64,000 nt of DNA from Clostridioides difficile CD160 (GCF_000449425.2 NZ_AVHW01000086.1:1-64000); one strand, 5' to 3'; counted from the first letter of the stretch, positions 26,982 through 37,106 are shown. Numbers and translations are program-made. Notes: a model not told the origin generated them from the letters alone.

Positions 26982-28484
26982 TTATTTTTCATAATAAACA
27001 GTAGTTTCAGCTCTTGGTAAAGATACTTTTGCTTTAACTTTAGCTTCTATTGCACTAACTATTGTACCAATCACTACAGAAGTAGTTATTGTTATTAAAG
27101 AATATGCCCAAGAACTTACTTCTGGCATACGATATTTTAGATAAACAACTAAGATTGCTGATACTATAAATCCAACATAGGCTCCCATTTTAGTTGCTTT
27201 TTTACAAAATGCTCCAAGTACAAATACTCCTGCTAGAACTCCTAAAACTAGCCCCATGAAACTATTGAACCATTCGTATGCTGACTTTATTTCTCCATTT
27301 GCTAAGATTATTGCAACAACTATAGAAAGTATACCTACGCCTAATGATATATATTGTGCTATCTTAGTTTGTCTTTCCATACTTATATCTTTTGTTATTA
27401 TAGTTTGTATATCTAAAGTCCAACTTGTAGCAACTGAATTAAGCCCTGTTGATAAAGTTGATTGAGATGCTGCATATATTGCTGCAAGTAGTATTCCTGT
27501 TATACCTACTGGTAATTCATAAGCTATATATGATGCAAATACTTGGTCTTGTTGAACTGTTTGAGCTAAATCTGGATTTTGAGTATAGTATATAAATAAA
27601 CAAGTTCCAATTAGATAAAACACTGTTGCAAGTCCCATTGATAAAACACCATTTCCATATGTCATTTTGTTAAGTTGCTTTATATCAGTTGTTGTAGTAA
27701 ATCTTTGAACTATATCTTGACTTGATACATATGATGAAAAAGTATTAAGACCAGCTCCCACAAATATTATAAAAGCACTTGTAGATAGTATATTTTTATC
27801 AAACATAACTTCATTAGTTGCTAAGAATTTATGTCCACTTGTAAGTGTATCCATTACTGTTCCAAAACCACCATTTATACTTGCTATTAAATAGAACAAT
27901 GTACCTGTAACACCTACAATTAGTACCATGCCTTGTATAAAATCGGTCCATAAAACAGCTTTTAATCCACCTGTATATGAATAAATTATTGCTATTACAC
28001 CCATAACTACTATCAATACATTTACAGGTATTCCTGTAAGACCAGCTAGAACCACTGATGGAAGATACATTATGATAGACATACGTCCTATTTGATATAT
28101 TATAAACATCAAAGCTCCAAGTACTCTAAGACCTTTACTTTCGTATCTCATTTCTAAATATTCATATGCTGTATCTATTTCTAACCTACTGTACAAAGGT
28201 AAGAAAAATTTTATTGTTAAAGGTATAGCTATAAACATACCTAACTGTGCAAACCATAAAATCCAAGTTCCACCATAAGAATTACCTGCTAATGATAAAA
28301 ACGATATTGGACTTAATAATGTGGCAAATATTGATACTGATGTAACCCACCATGGAATAGTTCCATCACCTTTGAAGAACTCTTTTCCCTTCATTTCCTT
28401 TTTTGAAAATAACAATCCCGCAAATAAAACTGCCAATAAGTAAACTACCAGTATTGCAAAATCTATCCAAGTAAATCCTACCAT
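26982..28484 (-). CDS. nanT: Sodium:solute symporter for sialic acid
   Basis: This 500-residue protein with about 13 membrane helices belongs to the SSS family (TC 2.A.21). Family signatures include WWVTSVSIFATLLSPISFLS in helix 1-2 and YTGGLKAVLWTDFIQG. It sits 32 bases after nanA, and C. difficile is known to use an SSS-type NanT for sialic acid. It should import Neu5Ac with Na+. Substrate is assigned by operon context. Confidence 0.85.
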   Translation of the reverse strand: MVGFTWIDFAILVVYLLAVLFAGLLFSKKEMKGKEFFKGDGTIPWWVTSVSIFATLLSPISFLSLAGNSYGGTWILWFAQLGMFIAIPLTIKFFLPLYSRLEIDTAYEYLEMRYESKGLRVLGALMFIIYQIGRMSIIMYLPSVVLAGLTGIPVNVLIVVMGVIAIIYSYTGGLKAVLWTDFIQGMVLIVGVTGTLFYLIASINGGFGTVMDTLTSGHKFLATNEVMFDKNILSTSAFIIFVGAGLNTFSSYVSSQDIVQRFTTTTDIKQLNKMTYGNGVLSMGLATVFYLIGTCLFIYYTQNPDLAQTVQQDQVFASYIAYELPVGITGILLAAIYAASQSTLSTGLNSVATSWTLDIQTIITKDISMERQTKIAQYISLGVGILSIVVAIILANGEIKSAYEWFNSFMGLVLGVLAGVFVLGAFCKKATKMGAYVGFIVSAILVVYLKYRMPEVSSWAYSLITITTSVVIGTIVSAIEAKVKAKVSLPRAETTVYYEK

Positions 28485-28516
28485 TTTATTAATCCTCCCA
28501 TACTAAAAGTATTTTA

Positions 28517-29398
28517 TTAAAAATACTTTCTGTATATTTCTTTTGCTCTTGATTTCATTTCATCAGTTGCTTCTTTCATAGGTTGTCTACAATATCCAGC
28601 TTCGACACCTTGTTCTTCAAGTAGTAATTTAATTGTTTGATATAGACCATTTCCTAATATATCTGTTATTAAATCATTAGTCACATGCTGTACTTCAAGT
28701 GCTTCTGATATTTTTTCATTTTTAGTTAATTCAAATATTTGTCTAGCTCTGATACCGTTTACATTAAATGTAGAACCAATTGCTCCATCTACACCTAAAA
28801 CAGTAGCTGGTAACATCATTTCATCAAATCCTGCAAATATTAATTTATTTGGGAATGTTTTTCTCATTCTTTCTAATAGGTAGAAATCTGCTGCTGTAAA
28901 CTTAACACCTATTATTTTTTCATTTTCAAATAATTCTCCAAATTGCTCTAGACTCATATCAACACCAGTTAAAAATGGTATAGAATATATTATTAATCTA
29001 TTATCTACAGAATTTATTATTGTATTGTAATAGTGTTTTATTTCTTCAAAATCAAATTTATAGTAAAAAGGTGTAACAGCACTTATAGCATCATATCCTA
29101 AGTCAGTTGTAAATTTAGCAAGTTCCACAGCTTCTTTTAAATTAACTGAACCAACTTGAGCTATTAATTTTATTTCTTCTTTCACTTCATCTTTAGCTAT
29201 TTCAAATATTTTTTTCTTCTCATCAGTTGAAAGCATGAAATTTTCTCCTGTACTTCCCCCTACATAAAGACCATCTATTTTGCAAACATCTATGTTATGT
29301 CTAATTATCTGTCTTAACCCTTTTTCGTTTATATTTCCTTCCTTATCAAATGAAACCAATAATGCTGAATAAATTCCCTTCATATCTGTTGTTCTCAT
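28517..29398 (-). CDS. nanA: N-acetylneuraminate lyase
   Basis: This 293-residue DHDPS-superfamily aldolase cleaves Neu5Ac to ManNAc and pyruvate. GGSTGENF (carboxylate binding), Tyr138 in IIYSIPF and the Schiff-base Lys166 in IIGVKFTAAD are present. I start at 29398, because GGAGG precedes it by seven bases; the ATG nine codons earlier has no such site. It is second in nanE-A-T-Q. Confidence 0.92.
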   Translation of the reverse strand: MRTTDMKGIYSALLVSFDKEGNINEKGLRQIIRHNIDVCKIDGLYVGGSTGENFMLSTDEKKKIFEIAKDEVKEEIKLIAQVGSVNLKEAVELAKFTTDLGYDAISAVTPFYYKFDFEEIKHYYNTIINSVDNRLIIYSIPFLTGVDMSLEQFGELFENEKIIGVKFTAADFYLLERMRKTFPNKLIFAGFDEMMLPATVLGVDGAIGSTFNVNGIRARQIFELTKNEKISEALEVQHVTNDLITDILGNGLYQTIKLLLEEQGVEAGYCRQPMKEATDEMKSRAKEIYRKYF

Positions 29399-29467
29399 AT
29401 CTTTACCTCCAATTTTAATTTTCAAATATAGTTAAATATAATAAATTTCTAATTTATAAATTAATTT

Positions 29468-30139
29468 TTAATTAATTTCAATTGCTTTAACAAACTTTTC
29501 TGTTATTAATTGTGGTCTTGTTATTGCTGAACCTACAACTGATGAATAAACACCTAATTCAAATACCTTCTTTAAATCTTGAGGAGTATTTACTTTTCCT
29601 TCTGCTATTACAGGTATTTCTAAGTCTTTAACTAATCTTTCCATCAATGCAAAATCTGGTCCTTCTAAAACTTTTGTATATGGAGTATACCCAGATAGTG
29701 TAGTTGAAACACAATCCACACCATATTCTTGAGCTTTGACAGCTTCATCATAGTTTGATATATCTGCCATTACTAAGACCCCATTTTCTTTTATATACTT
29801 TATAATTTCCTTTAAGTCTTCATTATTTGGTCTAACTCTATTAGTAGCATCCAAAGCTATCATCTCACACCCAGTTGTCAAAAGCTCATCAACTTCCTTT
29901 TTAGTTGGTGTTATATATATATCTGAATCTTCATAGTTTCTTTTTATAATACCTATAACAGGAAGTCCAGTAACTTTTTTTATTTCAATAATATCATCAA
30001 CTCCTTGAGCTCTAATTCCAACAGCTCCACCTTCCATAGCAGCTTTAGCCATTCTACCCATTATAAAAGGGCTATGAAGAGGTTCATTTTCTAAAGCTTG
30101 ACATGATACTATTAATCTACCCTTCACCTTATCTAGCAT
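29468..30139 (-). CDS. nanE: N-acetylmannosamine-6-phosphate 2-epimerase
   Basis: This 223-residue TIM-barrel enzyme converts ManNAc-6-P to GlcNAc-6-P. Family blocks present are GAVGIRAQG, GIIKRNY, ALDATNR, MADISNYDEA and IAEGKVNTP. It is the first gene of the nan operon, downstream of a promoter that contains a cre-like site. GAGG lies before the ATG. Confidence 0.92.
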   Translation of the reverse strand: MLDKVKGRLIVSCQALENEPLHSPFIMGRMAKAAMEGGAVGIRAQGVDDIIEIKKVTGLPVIGIIKRNYEDSDIYITPTKKEVDELLTTGCEMIALDATNRVRPNNEDLKEIIKYIKENGVLVMADISNYDEAVKAQEYGVDCVSTTLSGYTPYTKVLEGPDFALMERLVKDLEIPVIAEGKVNTPQDLKKVFELGVYSSVVGSAITRPQLITEKFVKAIEIN

Positions 30140-30188
30140 TTTTTCAATTACCTCATTTCTGAAATTTATTTTCTTGATTTATGTATTA

Positions 30189-30217
30189 ATAATAACATGA
30201 AAACTTTTTCTTTGCAA
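30189..30217 (-). promoter_or_regulatory. nanE promoter overlapped by a CcpA cre site
   Basis: On the minus strand TTGCAA (30217-30212) and TATTAT (30194-30189) are 17 bases apart. The spacer holds AAGAAAAAGTTTTCAT (30212-30197), which matches the C. difficile CcpA consensus RRGAAAANGTTTTCWW at every position. CcpA bound here would block RNA polymerase, giving glucose repression of sialic acid use. Confidence 0.65.
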
Positions 30218-30375
30218 TATTTTTTCATATTTTTTTCTCAACTCTATGTTTTTACTAGTTTATTCCATATATAAGCCTATTTTTTATTCATAAAAGAAAT
30301 TTTATTTCATTTTTCCGGTATTTATTTTCATTTTCTATAAATGCTCTTATAAATGCTACCTTTAAATGATTTCAA

Positions 30376-30407
30376 TAAAAAAACCCATGCACACTGTACA
30401 TAGGTTT
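30376..30407 (-). terminator. Terminator of the zinc-ribbon gene pair
   Basis: On the minus strand AAACCTATG and CATGGGTTT pair (one G-U) around a nine-base loop and are followed by eight T, just past the stop of the smaller zinc-ribbon gene. Confidence 0.7.
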
Positions 30408-30414
30408 CCCAATA

Positions 30415-30906
30415 TTATTCTAACTCCATTATAATTTTTCTACCACAGCAAGGACAAAATTCAGACTCTGAATCTATTTCACTTTGACAGTAACCACAAA
30501 CTATAAAATCACCATATTCATTTTCTAACTCAAATTTTTTACCACATTCCGCACAATATTTATCATTTACATTTCCAACATAACCACATTCGCAAGTTAC
30601 ATTACTCTCTGCGTTTTCCATTTCGTTAATTTCCATATTTTTTTCATAGATTATCTTGTCAAGTTCTAGTAACTCATCACAAAACTTGTCAAAACTCTCA
30701 TCATCAATAGAATCTTCTCTAATTTTTTGATATGTTAATATTCCCATTTCCAAGAATATCTTTGCTTTCTTTTCTTGAATATCATCAATCTCTCTATTTA
30801 GCTTTGATTTCTCTTTATATAATTCAACTTTAAATTTTCCATTACCAAATTTTTTCTTAACTTTAGAAAATTTATCATCTACTGTATTTTTAGTATTTTC
30901 TTCCAT
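30415..30906 (-). CDS. Double zinc-ribbon protein with coiled-coil N terminus
   Basis: A 163-residue cytoplasmic protein of unknown function. The N-terminal two thirds are charged and helical (about 15-95, likely coiled coil). The C terminus has two zinc ribbons: CECGYVG with CAECGKK, and CGYCQSE with CPCCGRK. I start at 30906 after GGAGG; the longer frame begins with a TTG inside that site. It lies 21 bases after a membrane protein that also has a zinc ribbon, so the two probably work together. Confidence 0.7.
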   Translation of the reverse strand: MEENTKNTVDDKFSKVKKKFGNGKFKVELYKEKSKLNREIDDIQEKKAKIFLEMGILTYQKIREDSIDDESFDKFCDELLELDKIIYEKNMEINEMENAESNVTCECGYVGNVNDKYCAECGKKFELENEYGDFIVCGYCQSEIDSESEFCPCCGRKIIMELE

Positions 30907-30927
30907 AGAAATTTCCTCCAATCATAT

Positions 30928-32292
30928 TTAATCAGCTGAATTTAGCTTATACCCTATTAAAGATACCACAAAACTATATATAAATGAAATTATAATAGTT
31001 TGGAATACTTTGAATTGCATTATTAAAGTTGCTCCATAACTAGTTGTATTAAAGAAATTAATATTACTGTCAAGTATAAATGTGCTAAATAAGGCCAGCA
31101 TACCCATTAAAAATGCATAATACACACTAAAGACTATTACAGGCTTGATATTATCTGTACTATACTTAAATCTCAATTTATATCCATTTAATAATAGTAT
31201 TAATGCAGACAAAGCCCCCATCGCATAAAACATTAATTTAGTATCTCCAAATAGAGATGATGAACCTAAACTGAATATTGATACCGTTGAATTTATTATA
31301 GTTACTGAAATTCCATTTGCAAAAGCCCACATATAACTAGCTATTTGTGGTAATATAGCAAATAAATTTGCTCCATTTGAGTAACTACTCATATCTAATT
31401 CATTTAAGTAACTACTATCAGATATAGTTAATACAAATAGTATTGCTAATACTAAAACATAGCCTAATATAAATATCTTTATAGAATTTGAAAAAAGAGA
31501 CATGTACATATTTTCCTTTTCATAGCTCTTCTTGTAAGCAGTTATGTATGTACATATAAATCCTAATACAAATCCATTTAAAAGGACACTAAAAAACTGA
31601 TAGCTATACTCTAGTGCATAGCCATATTCTAACATACTATGTGAACCAGTTTTTACATTAGTAAAAATAGATAGAATAGCTAAAATTAATCCATAAAGAA
31701 TTCCAACCCCTAAAGAATTCGCTAATGTAGTTTTTGAATCTTTACATCTTTTTCTCATAAAAATTAAATTTGATATTATTAATCCTAGAATAGGGATTAT
31801 GAGTAATATTAATAGACCTATATTAGCATTTATAAATCCAGAGCCCATCATAGTAGACATAGCTACACTAATTTGACCTAGGTTAAGGGCTAGAATTATA
31901 TGTGCTGGATTTATCAAATAACTAATGTCATTAAATTGAATAGTTATTACAGCTTTAAATATCAATGCAATAATAAATAATATAAATACAGTTGTAAAGG
32001 TTGTTAAAAGTATTCCTCTTGTATTTGCATGATATGAAAGTTCTTTTATTTTAGATTTTAAGTCCAGTTTTGTTTCAAATGGTCTTAAGGATGCTATTTC
32101 ATAAAGCTCATTTCCACAAAATTTACAGTAATTATCTTTAGAATTACTTTCTTTCCTACAACTAGGACAAATTTTTTCTTCTTTACTTTTGAGTGTGAAG
32201 TTGTTATTTTTTATTTTTCTAGTTGGTTCGCCTGTTGTTTTAGAATAGTTATTATGTGAATAATTCATATTATTTATTTTTTTTTCATCCAT
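30928..32292 (-). CDS. Zinc-ribbon multi-pass membrane protein
   Basis: A 454-residue protein of unknown function. The N-terminal cytoplasmic part has a zinc ribbon (CPSCRKE and CKFCGNE, about residues 40-65). After a spacer come about nine hydrophobic helices (from about residue 95 to the end). Soluble-domain sequences give no enzyme motif. I start at 32292, six bases after GGAGGG. It is first in a two-gene unit with a double zinc-ribbon protein. Zinc-ribbon membrane proteins of this kind occur in many Firmicutes without assigned function. Confidence 0.7.
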   Translation of the reverse strand: MDEKKINNMNYSHNNYSKTTGEPTRKIKNNNFTLKSKEEKICPSCRKESNSKDNYCKFCGNELYEIASLRPFETKLDLKSKIKELSYHANTRGILLTTFTTVFILFIIALIFKAVITIQFNDISYLINPAHIILALNLGQISVAMSTMMGSGFINANIGLLILLIIPILGLIISNLIFMRKRCKDSKTTLANSLGVGILYGLILAILSIFTNVKTGSHSMLEYGYALEYSYQFFSVLLNGFVLGFICTYITAYKKSYEKENMYMSLFSNSIKIFILGYVLVLAILFVLTISDSSYLNELDMSSYSNGANLFAILPQIASYMWAFANGISVTIINSTVSIFSLGSSSLFGDTKLMFYAMGALSALILLLNGYKLRFKYSTDNIKPVIVFSVYYAFLMGMLALFSTFILDSNINFFNTTSYGATLIMQFKVFQTIIISFIYSFVVSLIGYKLNSAD

Positions 32293-32934
32293 TTTTTCCC
32301 TCCAAGTTTTACTGTTGTAAATTATCAAATATAACTATATCATATAAAACTTAATTATACCTTAATTGGATATATTTATCTATTTTATTTGTTTATTGTT
32401 CTTATTTTTTAACAAGTGTTGGTATTTCAGTAATTTATTAATGTCAGTTTTATTGTTTATGTTTTATTATGCTTAATTTAAATTTATTCTATTCTTTATT
32501 TTCGGTGGCAAGATGGTGGCAAGTTAGATTTTTCCACCATTTATTTTTAAAAAATAATTTATAATGAATTGCCATTTTACTAATTTATATATAACTAAAG
32601 TCTAAACAATATAACACCTTGAAAGCACTAAACCTCTAATTCTAGTAGGAGAAAAATTTGCAACGATTACAAAATAAAATTAAAATACTTTTAAATTTAT
32701 ATCTATTATCATTTATGTAATATATTAATTACAAATATGTCTACAAAACTTAATTATAATAAAATACTAATCAAAAAATCACTTAATATTAACTAACAAA
32801 TACAATCTAACACAATTTTAGATTGTTACACATAATATATTTTGATATAATTAAGTTATAAATAAAGTATTCCAAGTATCTAAGAAAAGAAAAGGAATAC
32901 TTATTTTTATGTTTTATTTTTAATGGAGGCTTAT
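32293..32934. other. Long intergenic region between divergent genes
   Basis: About 640 AT-rich bases with no convincing gene. GGTGGCAAG-type words occur twice at 32503-32522, and ATGGTGG pairs with CCACCAT (32513-32540), followed by T-rich sequence, so a plus-strand terminator-like hairpin is possible without an upstream plus-strand gene. Promoters of both flanking genes must lie here. Confidence 0.5.
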
Positions 32935-34110
32935 ATGAACTTAGAAAAATTAAAAAAATTTTTTGGATTTCCTCTAGACAAAGAACATAAAGAAAATGTT
33001 GAAAAAGAACTTTGCAATTATCTTTATCATACTGGAAAAGTTATTTGTATAATAATAATAATATCTCAAATAATTATGATGATATCAATATCAGCTAGAG
33101 AAGGTGGGCCTTTTGCCACTCCAAGACGTCAATGGTATTTTTATATGTACATATCATTATTTTCTGTATCTTCAATATTTATGTTTGTATTTTCTTATCT
33201 TTGGAATAAAAAAAAGGACTGTTATACTTTTTATATAAACTTATGGGTAATCTATGTAACCTTTTTCTGCCTATGGGGATGTGTAATCACTCTGCTTGAC
33301 CAATTAGGTGGAAATGACTTAAGTGTATTTAGTTACATTATGTTAGCTGCTGCTGCTTTTTCAGTATTAAAATTTGGAGAATCAATAATAGTTTTTGGAG
33401 GTTGTTTTTTGTTTCTTAATTTTTTCTTACCTGGAATTCAGACTATACCAGGTAATGAGTTTAGTAATATTGTTAACACATTTTTTATAACATCACTTGC
33501 CGTTTTTGTTTCTACAATGTTATATAGAAGCCGTGTATTTACTTATTATGACAAACTTTTAATTCGTCAACAATATGAAGAAATATATCATATCAATAAT
33601 TTACTTAACCATAAAGTTATGATAGATGACCTAACTAAAATGAATAATCGTAGATATCTTGAAGATATTCTACAAAAAAAATTAATCAGCCATGCAAATC
33701 AAGGACCTATAACTGGAATGATGCTAGACATTGATTACTTTAAACAATTCAATGACACTTATGGTCATCAAAAAGGAGACTATTGCTTGCAAAATATCGC
33801 TAAAGTAATTTTAGATTTTACAAATTATGAAAATGCACATGCTATAAGATATGGCGGTGAGGAATTTTTTATATGCATTTTCAACTGTGATGAGGAAGAT
33901 GCTAAACTTAAATCAGAATGTTTACGAAAAACTATAGAGTATTGCAATTTTGAACGTGATGATATTCCTTCAAAATGTGTAACTGTTAGTATTGGAGTTT
34001 ACACAAAAAAAATTGAAGAAAAAATCACATTGAAAGAATTTATAAATCACTGCGATAAGGCTCTATATACTGCAAAAGAACAAGGACGTAATTGCGTGGC
34101 ATTTTATTAA
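32935..34110 (+). CDS. Membrane diguanylate cyclase
   Basis: About 391 residues, with six or so membrane helices (about 30-200) and a C-terminal GGDEF domain (about 225-390). The catalytic motif RYGGEEF is intact, with the metal-binding aspartate in MMLDIDYFKQFND. The RxxD inhibitory site is absent before GGEEF, so product feedback may be lacking. It should make c-di-GMP in response to an unknown membrane signal. I start at 32935, because GGAGG is five bases upstream; the in-frame ATG four codons earlier overlaps that site. Confidence 0.85.
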   Translation: MNLEKLKKFFGFPLDKEHKENVEKELCNYLYHTGKVICIIIIISQIIMMISISAREGGPFATPRRQWYFYMYISLFSVSSIFMFVFSYLWNKKKDCYTFYINLWVIYVTFFCLWGCVITLLDQLGGNDLSVFSYIMLAAAAFSVLKFGESIIVFGGCFLFLNFFLPGIQTIPGNEFSNIVNTFFITSLAVFVSTMLYRSRVFTYYDKLLIRQQYEEIYHINNLLNHKVMIDDLTKMNNRRYLEDILQKKLISHANQGPITGMMLDIDYFKQFNDTYGHQKGDYCLQNIAKVILDFTNYENAHAIRYGGEEFFICIFNCDEEDAKLKSECLRKTIEYCNFERDDIPSKCVTVSIGVYTKKIEEKITLKEFINHCDKALYTAKEQGRNCVAFY

Positions 34111-34198
34111 AGAATATATACATAAAAATATTAATCCTTCATATGTAAATTTTTTAGCAAAAATATTCTATATTTACAATAGTTAAATACTATTAAAT

Positions 34199-34244
34199 AA
34201 ACCTATAAGTTAGACTTTTAAACTTGAGTTTCACTTATAGGTTT
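34199..34244. terminator. Terminator after the diguanylate cyclase
   Basis: AAACCTATAAGT and ACTTATAGGTTT form a 12-bp stem with a 22-base loop, followed by T-rich sequence, between convergent genes. Confidence 0.65.
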
Positions 34245-34333
34245 ATTATTTTTAGAATATTAGTTGTTCTTGAACTTTAATATTTATAAATTATATTATT
34301 AAATCTAAGTTATATTTTCAAATCTATTATTGG

Positions 34334-36277
34334 TTAATTTTCCATTTCTTTAATCAATGAAATATTTTGTTTTTCTATAGAGTTTAATACATCTGTGTCA
34401 GCTCCTATATCATAATCTGGCTGATACCATGATTTATTACTAAAATAACTCTTATATGGCTCTTCTTTAAACACATACCCATATCTTGCAAATATTTCAT
34501 TTCTTATATAGGCTAACTCTCCTTTACTATAACCCTCTAGTTCTTCTCTAGTCAAAACTCTTGAATCACTATCATATATAATATAATCATCGTCATAACT
34601 TACTTCTCTATTTTTTGAGTTAGAGTTAGAACTTGAATTATTTTTACTGTTTTTTGTATCATTTTTTTCTTTATCACTCTCATCATTTGTTCCATTATTT
34701 ATACTTTTAATAAATTTATCAGCTTCTTCTTTGGAAATTTTATTAAGTGTACCACTTACATTGTCAGCTTCTAATGAAATTTCATTGCTATTATATCTAG
34801 TTACAGAAAGTTTTTCATTTGATGAGTTATCCTTACTTTTTAATACCATACTATTGCTATCTGAACTTTCCACTTCATATTTGATTGTATAATTACTTTC
34901 TTCTTGATTTTTACTATAAAGTTTTATTTTGTCAGGTTCTTCAAATTCAAATATATTATACTCATCAGCTTTCCAAAAACCAATTAAATCTTTTGGCTCT
35001 AAATTTTTAGAATAAATCAATTCATTTTCTAGATAAATCTCTGAATATTTTTGTATATTACTCATTTCAACTTTATCTTTCTTAGTTTTCATATTATAAA
35101 AATGTATTTCCTTATTTTGAGTAGAATATACTATGTTCTCTGAATTAAATGAATAACCAATCACATCACTTGCTATCTTATCTTTATCTAAAAATAGCTC
35201 ACCACTCGATTTAATATAGAGTAATTTATCATCATTAATAATAGATAAATTAGAGTTTTCTTTCATGTCATTTCCTATTTTTTCTTCTTCTTTATTATTT
35301 TTTTTGACATATATATCTCCATCAGAATTTCTAAATACAATACCATCCTTAATTAAACTTATATAATCAATGTCTGATTTTATTTTCTTAGATTCATCTT
35401 TCCCTACTTCTTTTTCATATAATTCATCATCACTATTTATAAAATAAAATTTATTATCTCTATATCTATAAGACCTAATATCTGATGCTATTTTTTCACT
35501 TGTACCATTTTTGTATAGATACAATTCTCCTTTTAAATCCTTATAATTATACTCACTTATATACATAATATCTTCATCATTAGATTTTACTCCCCATAAA
35601 TTCGATACATCTGAACTAATCTTAACTTTATCATTTTTATCTAAGTTTTTTAAATATAAGTTATCATCATTATTTATAAATATTACATCACCTTTATTGT
35701 TTATAATATCAAAACTTTTTATATCAGTTGATATCTTCTCTTTATCCTCATTTTCTTTATATAGATACAACTCTTCATCTGTATTAACATAATATATATA
35801 CTTTCCATCTTGAGATACCTTGTATAATACAACATCATTGGCTACTTTTTCTTTATCTTTTCCATCATACTTTACATACAAAGAATTTTCTGATGATATG
35901 TATGCCATAGTCTTTGAAGAAGGAATAAATTCATATGAATTAAGTTCACCAGAAATTAAGTCTGATGCTAATTTTTCCTTTTCTTTCTTTAAATTATATT
36001 TATACAAATTATTTTCTTTATCCTGAATTAATATTGATTGCTCTCCACTTATATAATCTCTCTTTGTATCTATAGGTATATCTGATGCTATTTTTTCTTC
36101 ATCCTTACCTTGTGTCTTTATATACACATCTGTCATACCATCAGAATTATCCTCATCACTCTTTAATAGTATAAGAGAATTATCTCCTTTATTCTGACTA
36201 CTTTTAGAGTTATTTTTTGTACAACCTGTGCATATAAGTACTAAACCTAAAACCATAAACAACCATTTCTTAGACAT
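34334..36277 (-). CDS. Lipoprotein with propeller-like repeats and YARHG domain
   Basis: This 647-residue protein has a lipoprotein signal peptide (LGLVLICTGC, Cys19) and should be anchored outside the membrane. Roughly ten degenerate repeats follow (about 40-400), each ending in a version of EKIASDI preceded by a hydrophobic strand such as LYLYKE, suggesting a beta-propeller like TolB or DPP4. A low-complexity Ser/Asn/Lys stretch (about 535-560) leads to a C-terminal YARHG domain (ELAYIRNEIFARYGYVF). The ligand is unknown. It stands alone. Confidence 0.78.
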   Translation of the reverse strand: MSKKWLFMVLGLVLICTGCTKNNSKSSQNKGDNSLILLKSDEDNSDGMTDVYIKTQGKDEEKIASDIPIDTKRDYISGEQSILIQDKENNLYKYNLKKEKEKLASDLISGELNSYEFIPSSKTMAYISSENSLYVKYDGKDKEKVANDVVLYKVSQDGKYIYYVNTDEELYLYKENEDKEKISTDIKSFDIINNKGDVIFINNDDNLYLKNLDKNDKVKISSDVSNLWGVKSNDEDIMYISEYNYKDLKGELYLYKNGTSEKIASDIRSYRYRDNKFYFINSDDELYEKEVGKDESKKIKSDIDYISLIKDGIVFRNSDGDIYVKKNNKEEEKIGNDMKENSNLSIINDDKLLYIKSSGELFLDKDKIASDVIGYSFNSENIVYSTQNKEIHFYNMKTKKDKVEMSNIQKYSEIYLENELIYSKNLEPKDLIGFWKADEYNIFEFEEPDKIKLYSKNQEESNYTIKYEVESSDSNSMVLKSKDNSSNEKLSVTRYNSNEISLEADNVSGTLNKISKEEADKFIKSINNGTNDESDKEKNDTKNSKNNSSSNSNSKNREVSYDDDYIIYDSDSRVLTREELEGYSKGELAYIRNEIFARYGYVFKEEPYKSYFSNKSWYQPDYDIGADTDVLNSIEKQNISLIKEMEN

Positions 36278-36472
36278 TATTACTCCCCCTCATGATAATG
36301 ATAAAGCCTACTGTATGATAGATAATACAATAAATAATTTTTTGTATTTAACATCCTATATATTTTTATACTATCCCCTTATATCTTTTAGTATAAAACC
36401 AGTCTGTAAATCGCATTTATTTTTATAATTTTCCAAAATCGCTTTATCATTTATAGTATATCATAACAAACG

Positions 36473-36931
36473 TTATCCTAGCACATTAACTATAACTACT
36501 CCAAAAGCTTTTAATGCTTCTTGAAGCACTTCACTCCCTCCATAAGGATATCCTATGGGATTAAAATAAAGTTTTGAAGTTTTTTCTCCAATCATTTTAC
36601 AGCCTTCTATTGTATAATCACCTATACCAATTTCAGAAAATACAGTTTCAAAATCCCATGGAACAGAGTTCAAATGCTCTTGTCTTTTTTCTTCATCCAA
36701 CAGTTTATATTTCTCCCAAAATATTTTATTTTCTTCCTCTGTTGGCCACCAAAAATAATCTAATTCTTCTTTATAATAAAATTCATCTACTCTTTCTAAA
36801 ATATAATATTCTAAATCATTAATTTGTATACAATCATTTTTTATATTTGCTATATAGGAAAATAAATTCTTAATCCTATCAAATACCTCTACATTATCCA
36901 CATTAAATTCAATAAAGCAAAATTCACACAT
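36473..36931 (-). CDS. Hypothetical protein
   Basis: A 152-residue acidic protein with no signal peptide or membrane helix. Aromatic-rich segments (DYFWWPTEEENKIFWEKY) and a C-terminal GYPYGGSEVLQEALKAFG are visible. I do not recognise a family. I start at 36931, where GGGAGGGG precedes the ATG; the in-frame TTG upstream lies within that site. It is isolated between the lipoprotein and asnS, so context gives no clue to function. Confidence 0.6.
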   Translation of the reverse strand: MCEFCFIEFNVDNVEVFDRIKNLFSYIANIKNDCIQINDLEYYILERVDEFYYKEELDYFWWPTEEENKIFWEKYKLLDEEKRQEHLNSVPWDFETVFSEIGIGDYTIEGCKMIGEKTSKLYFNPIGYPYGGSEVLQEALKAFGVVIVNVLG

Positions 36932-37014
36932 CTTATCCCCTCCCAACGCTAATATTTTATTATGTTGTATTGCAAAATAGAATTAATTAAATCATATATT
37001 TACAAATATAATAA

Positions 37015-37058
37015 AAATAACTTGCATATATCCAAACTAGATAATATACAAGTTATTT
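37015..37058 (-). terminator. Terminator of asnS
   Basis: AAATAACTTG and CAAGTTATTT arms around a 24-base loop, followed on the minus strand by a T-rich tract. Confidence 0.6.
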
Positions 37059-37106
37059 AATATTTTTATGCCTAAAATTATATAGTTATACTATAATTTA
37101 TAACTA

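Noticed and set aside
32503-32540. Duplicated GGTGGCAAG words and a short FGGKMVAS frame resembling the end of some integrases
   Set aside because: The frame is only about 16 codons and no other integrase or attachment-site sequence is present; it may be a chance hairpin.
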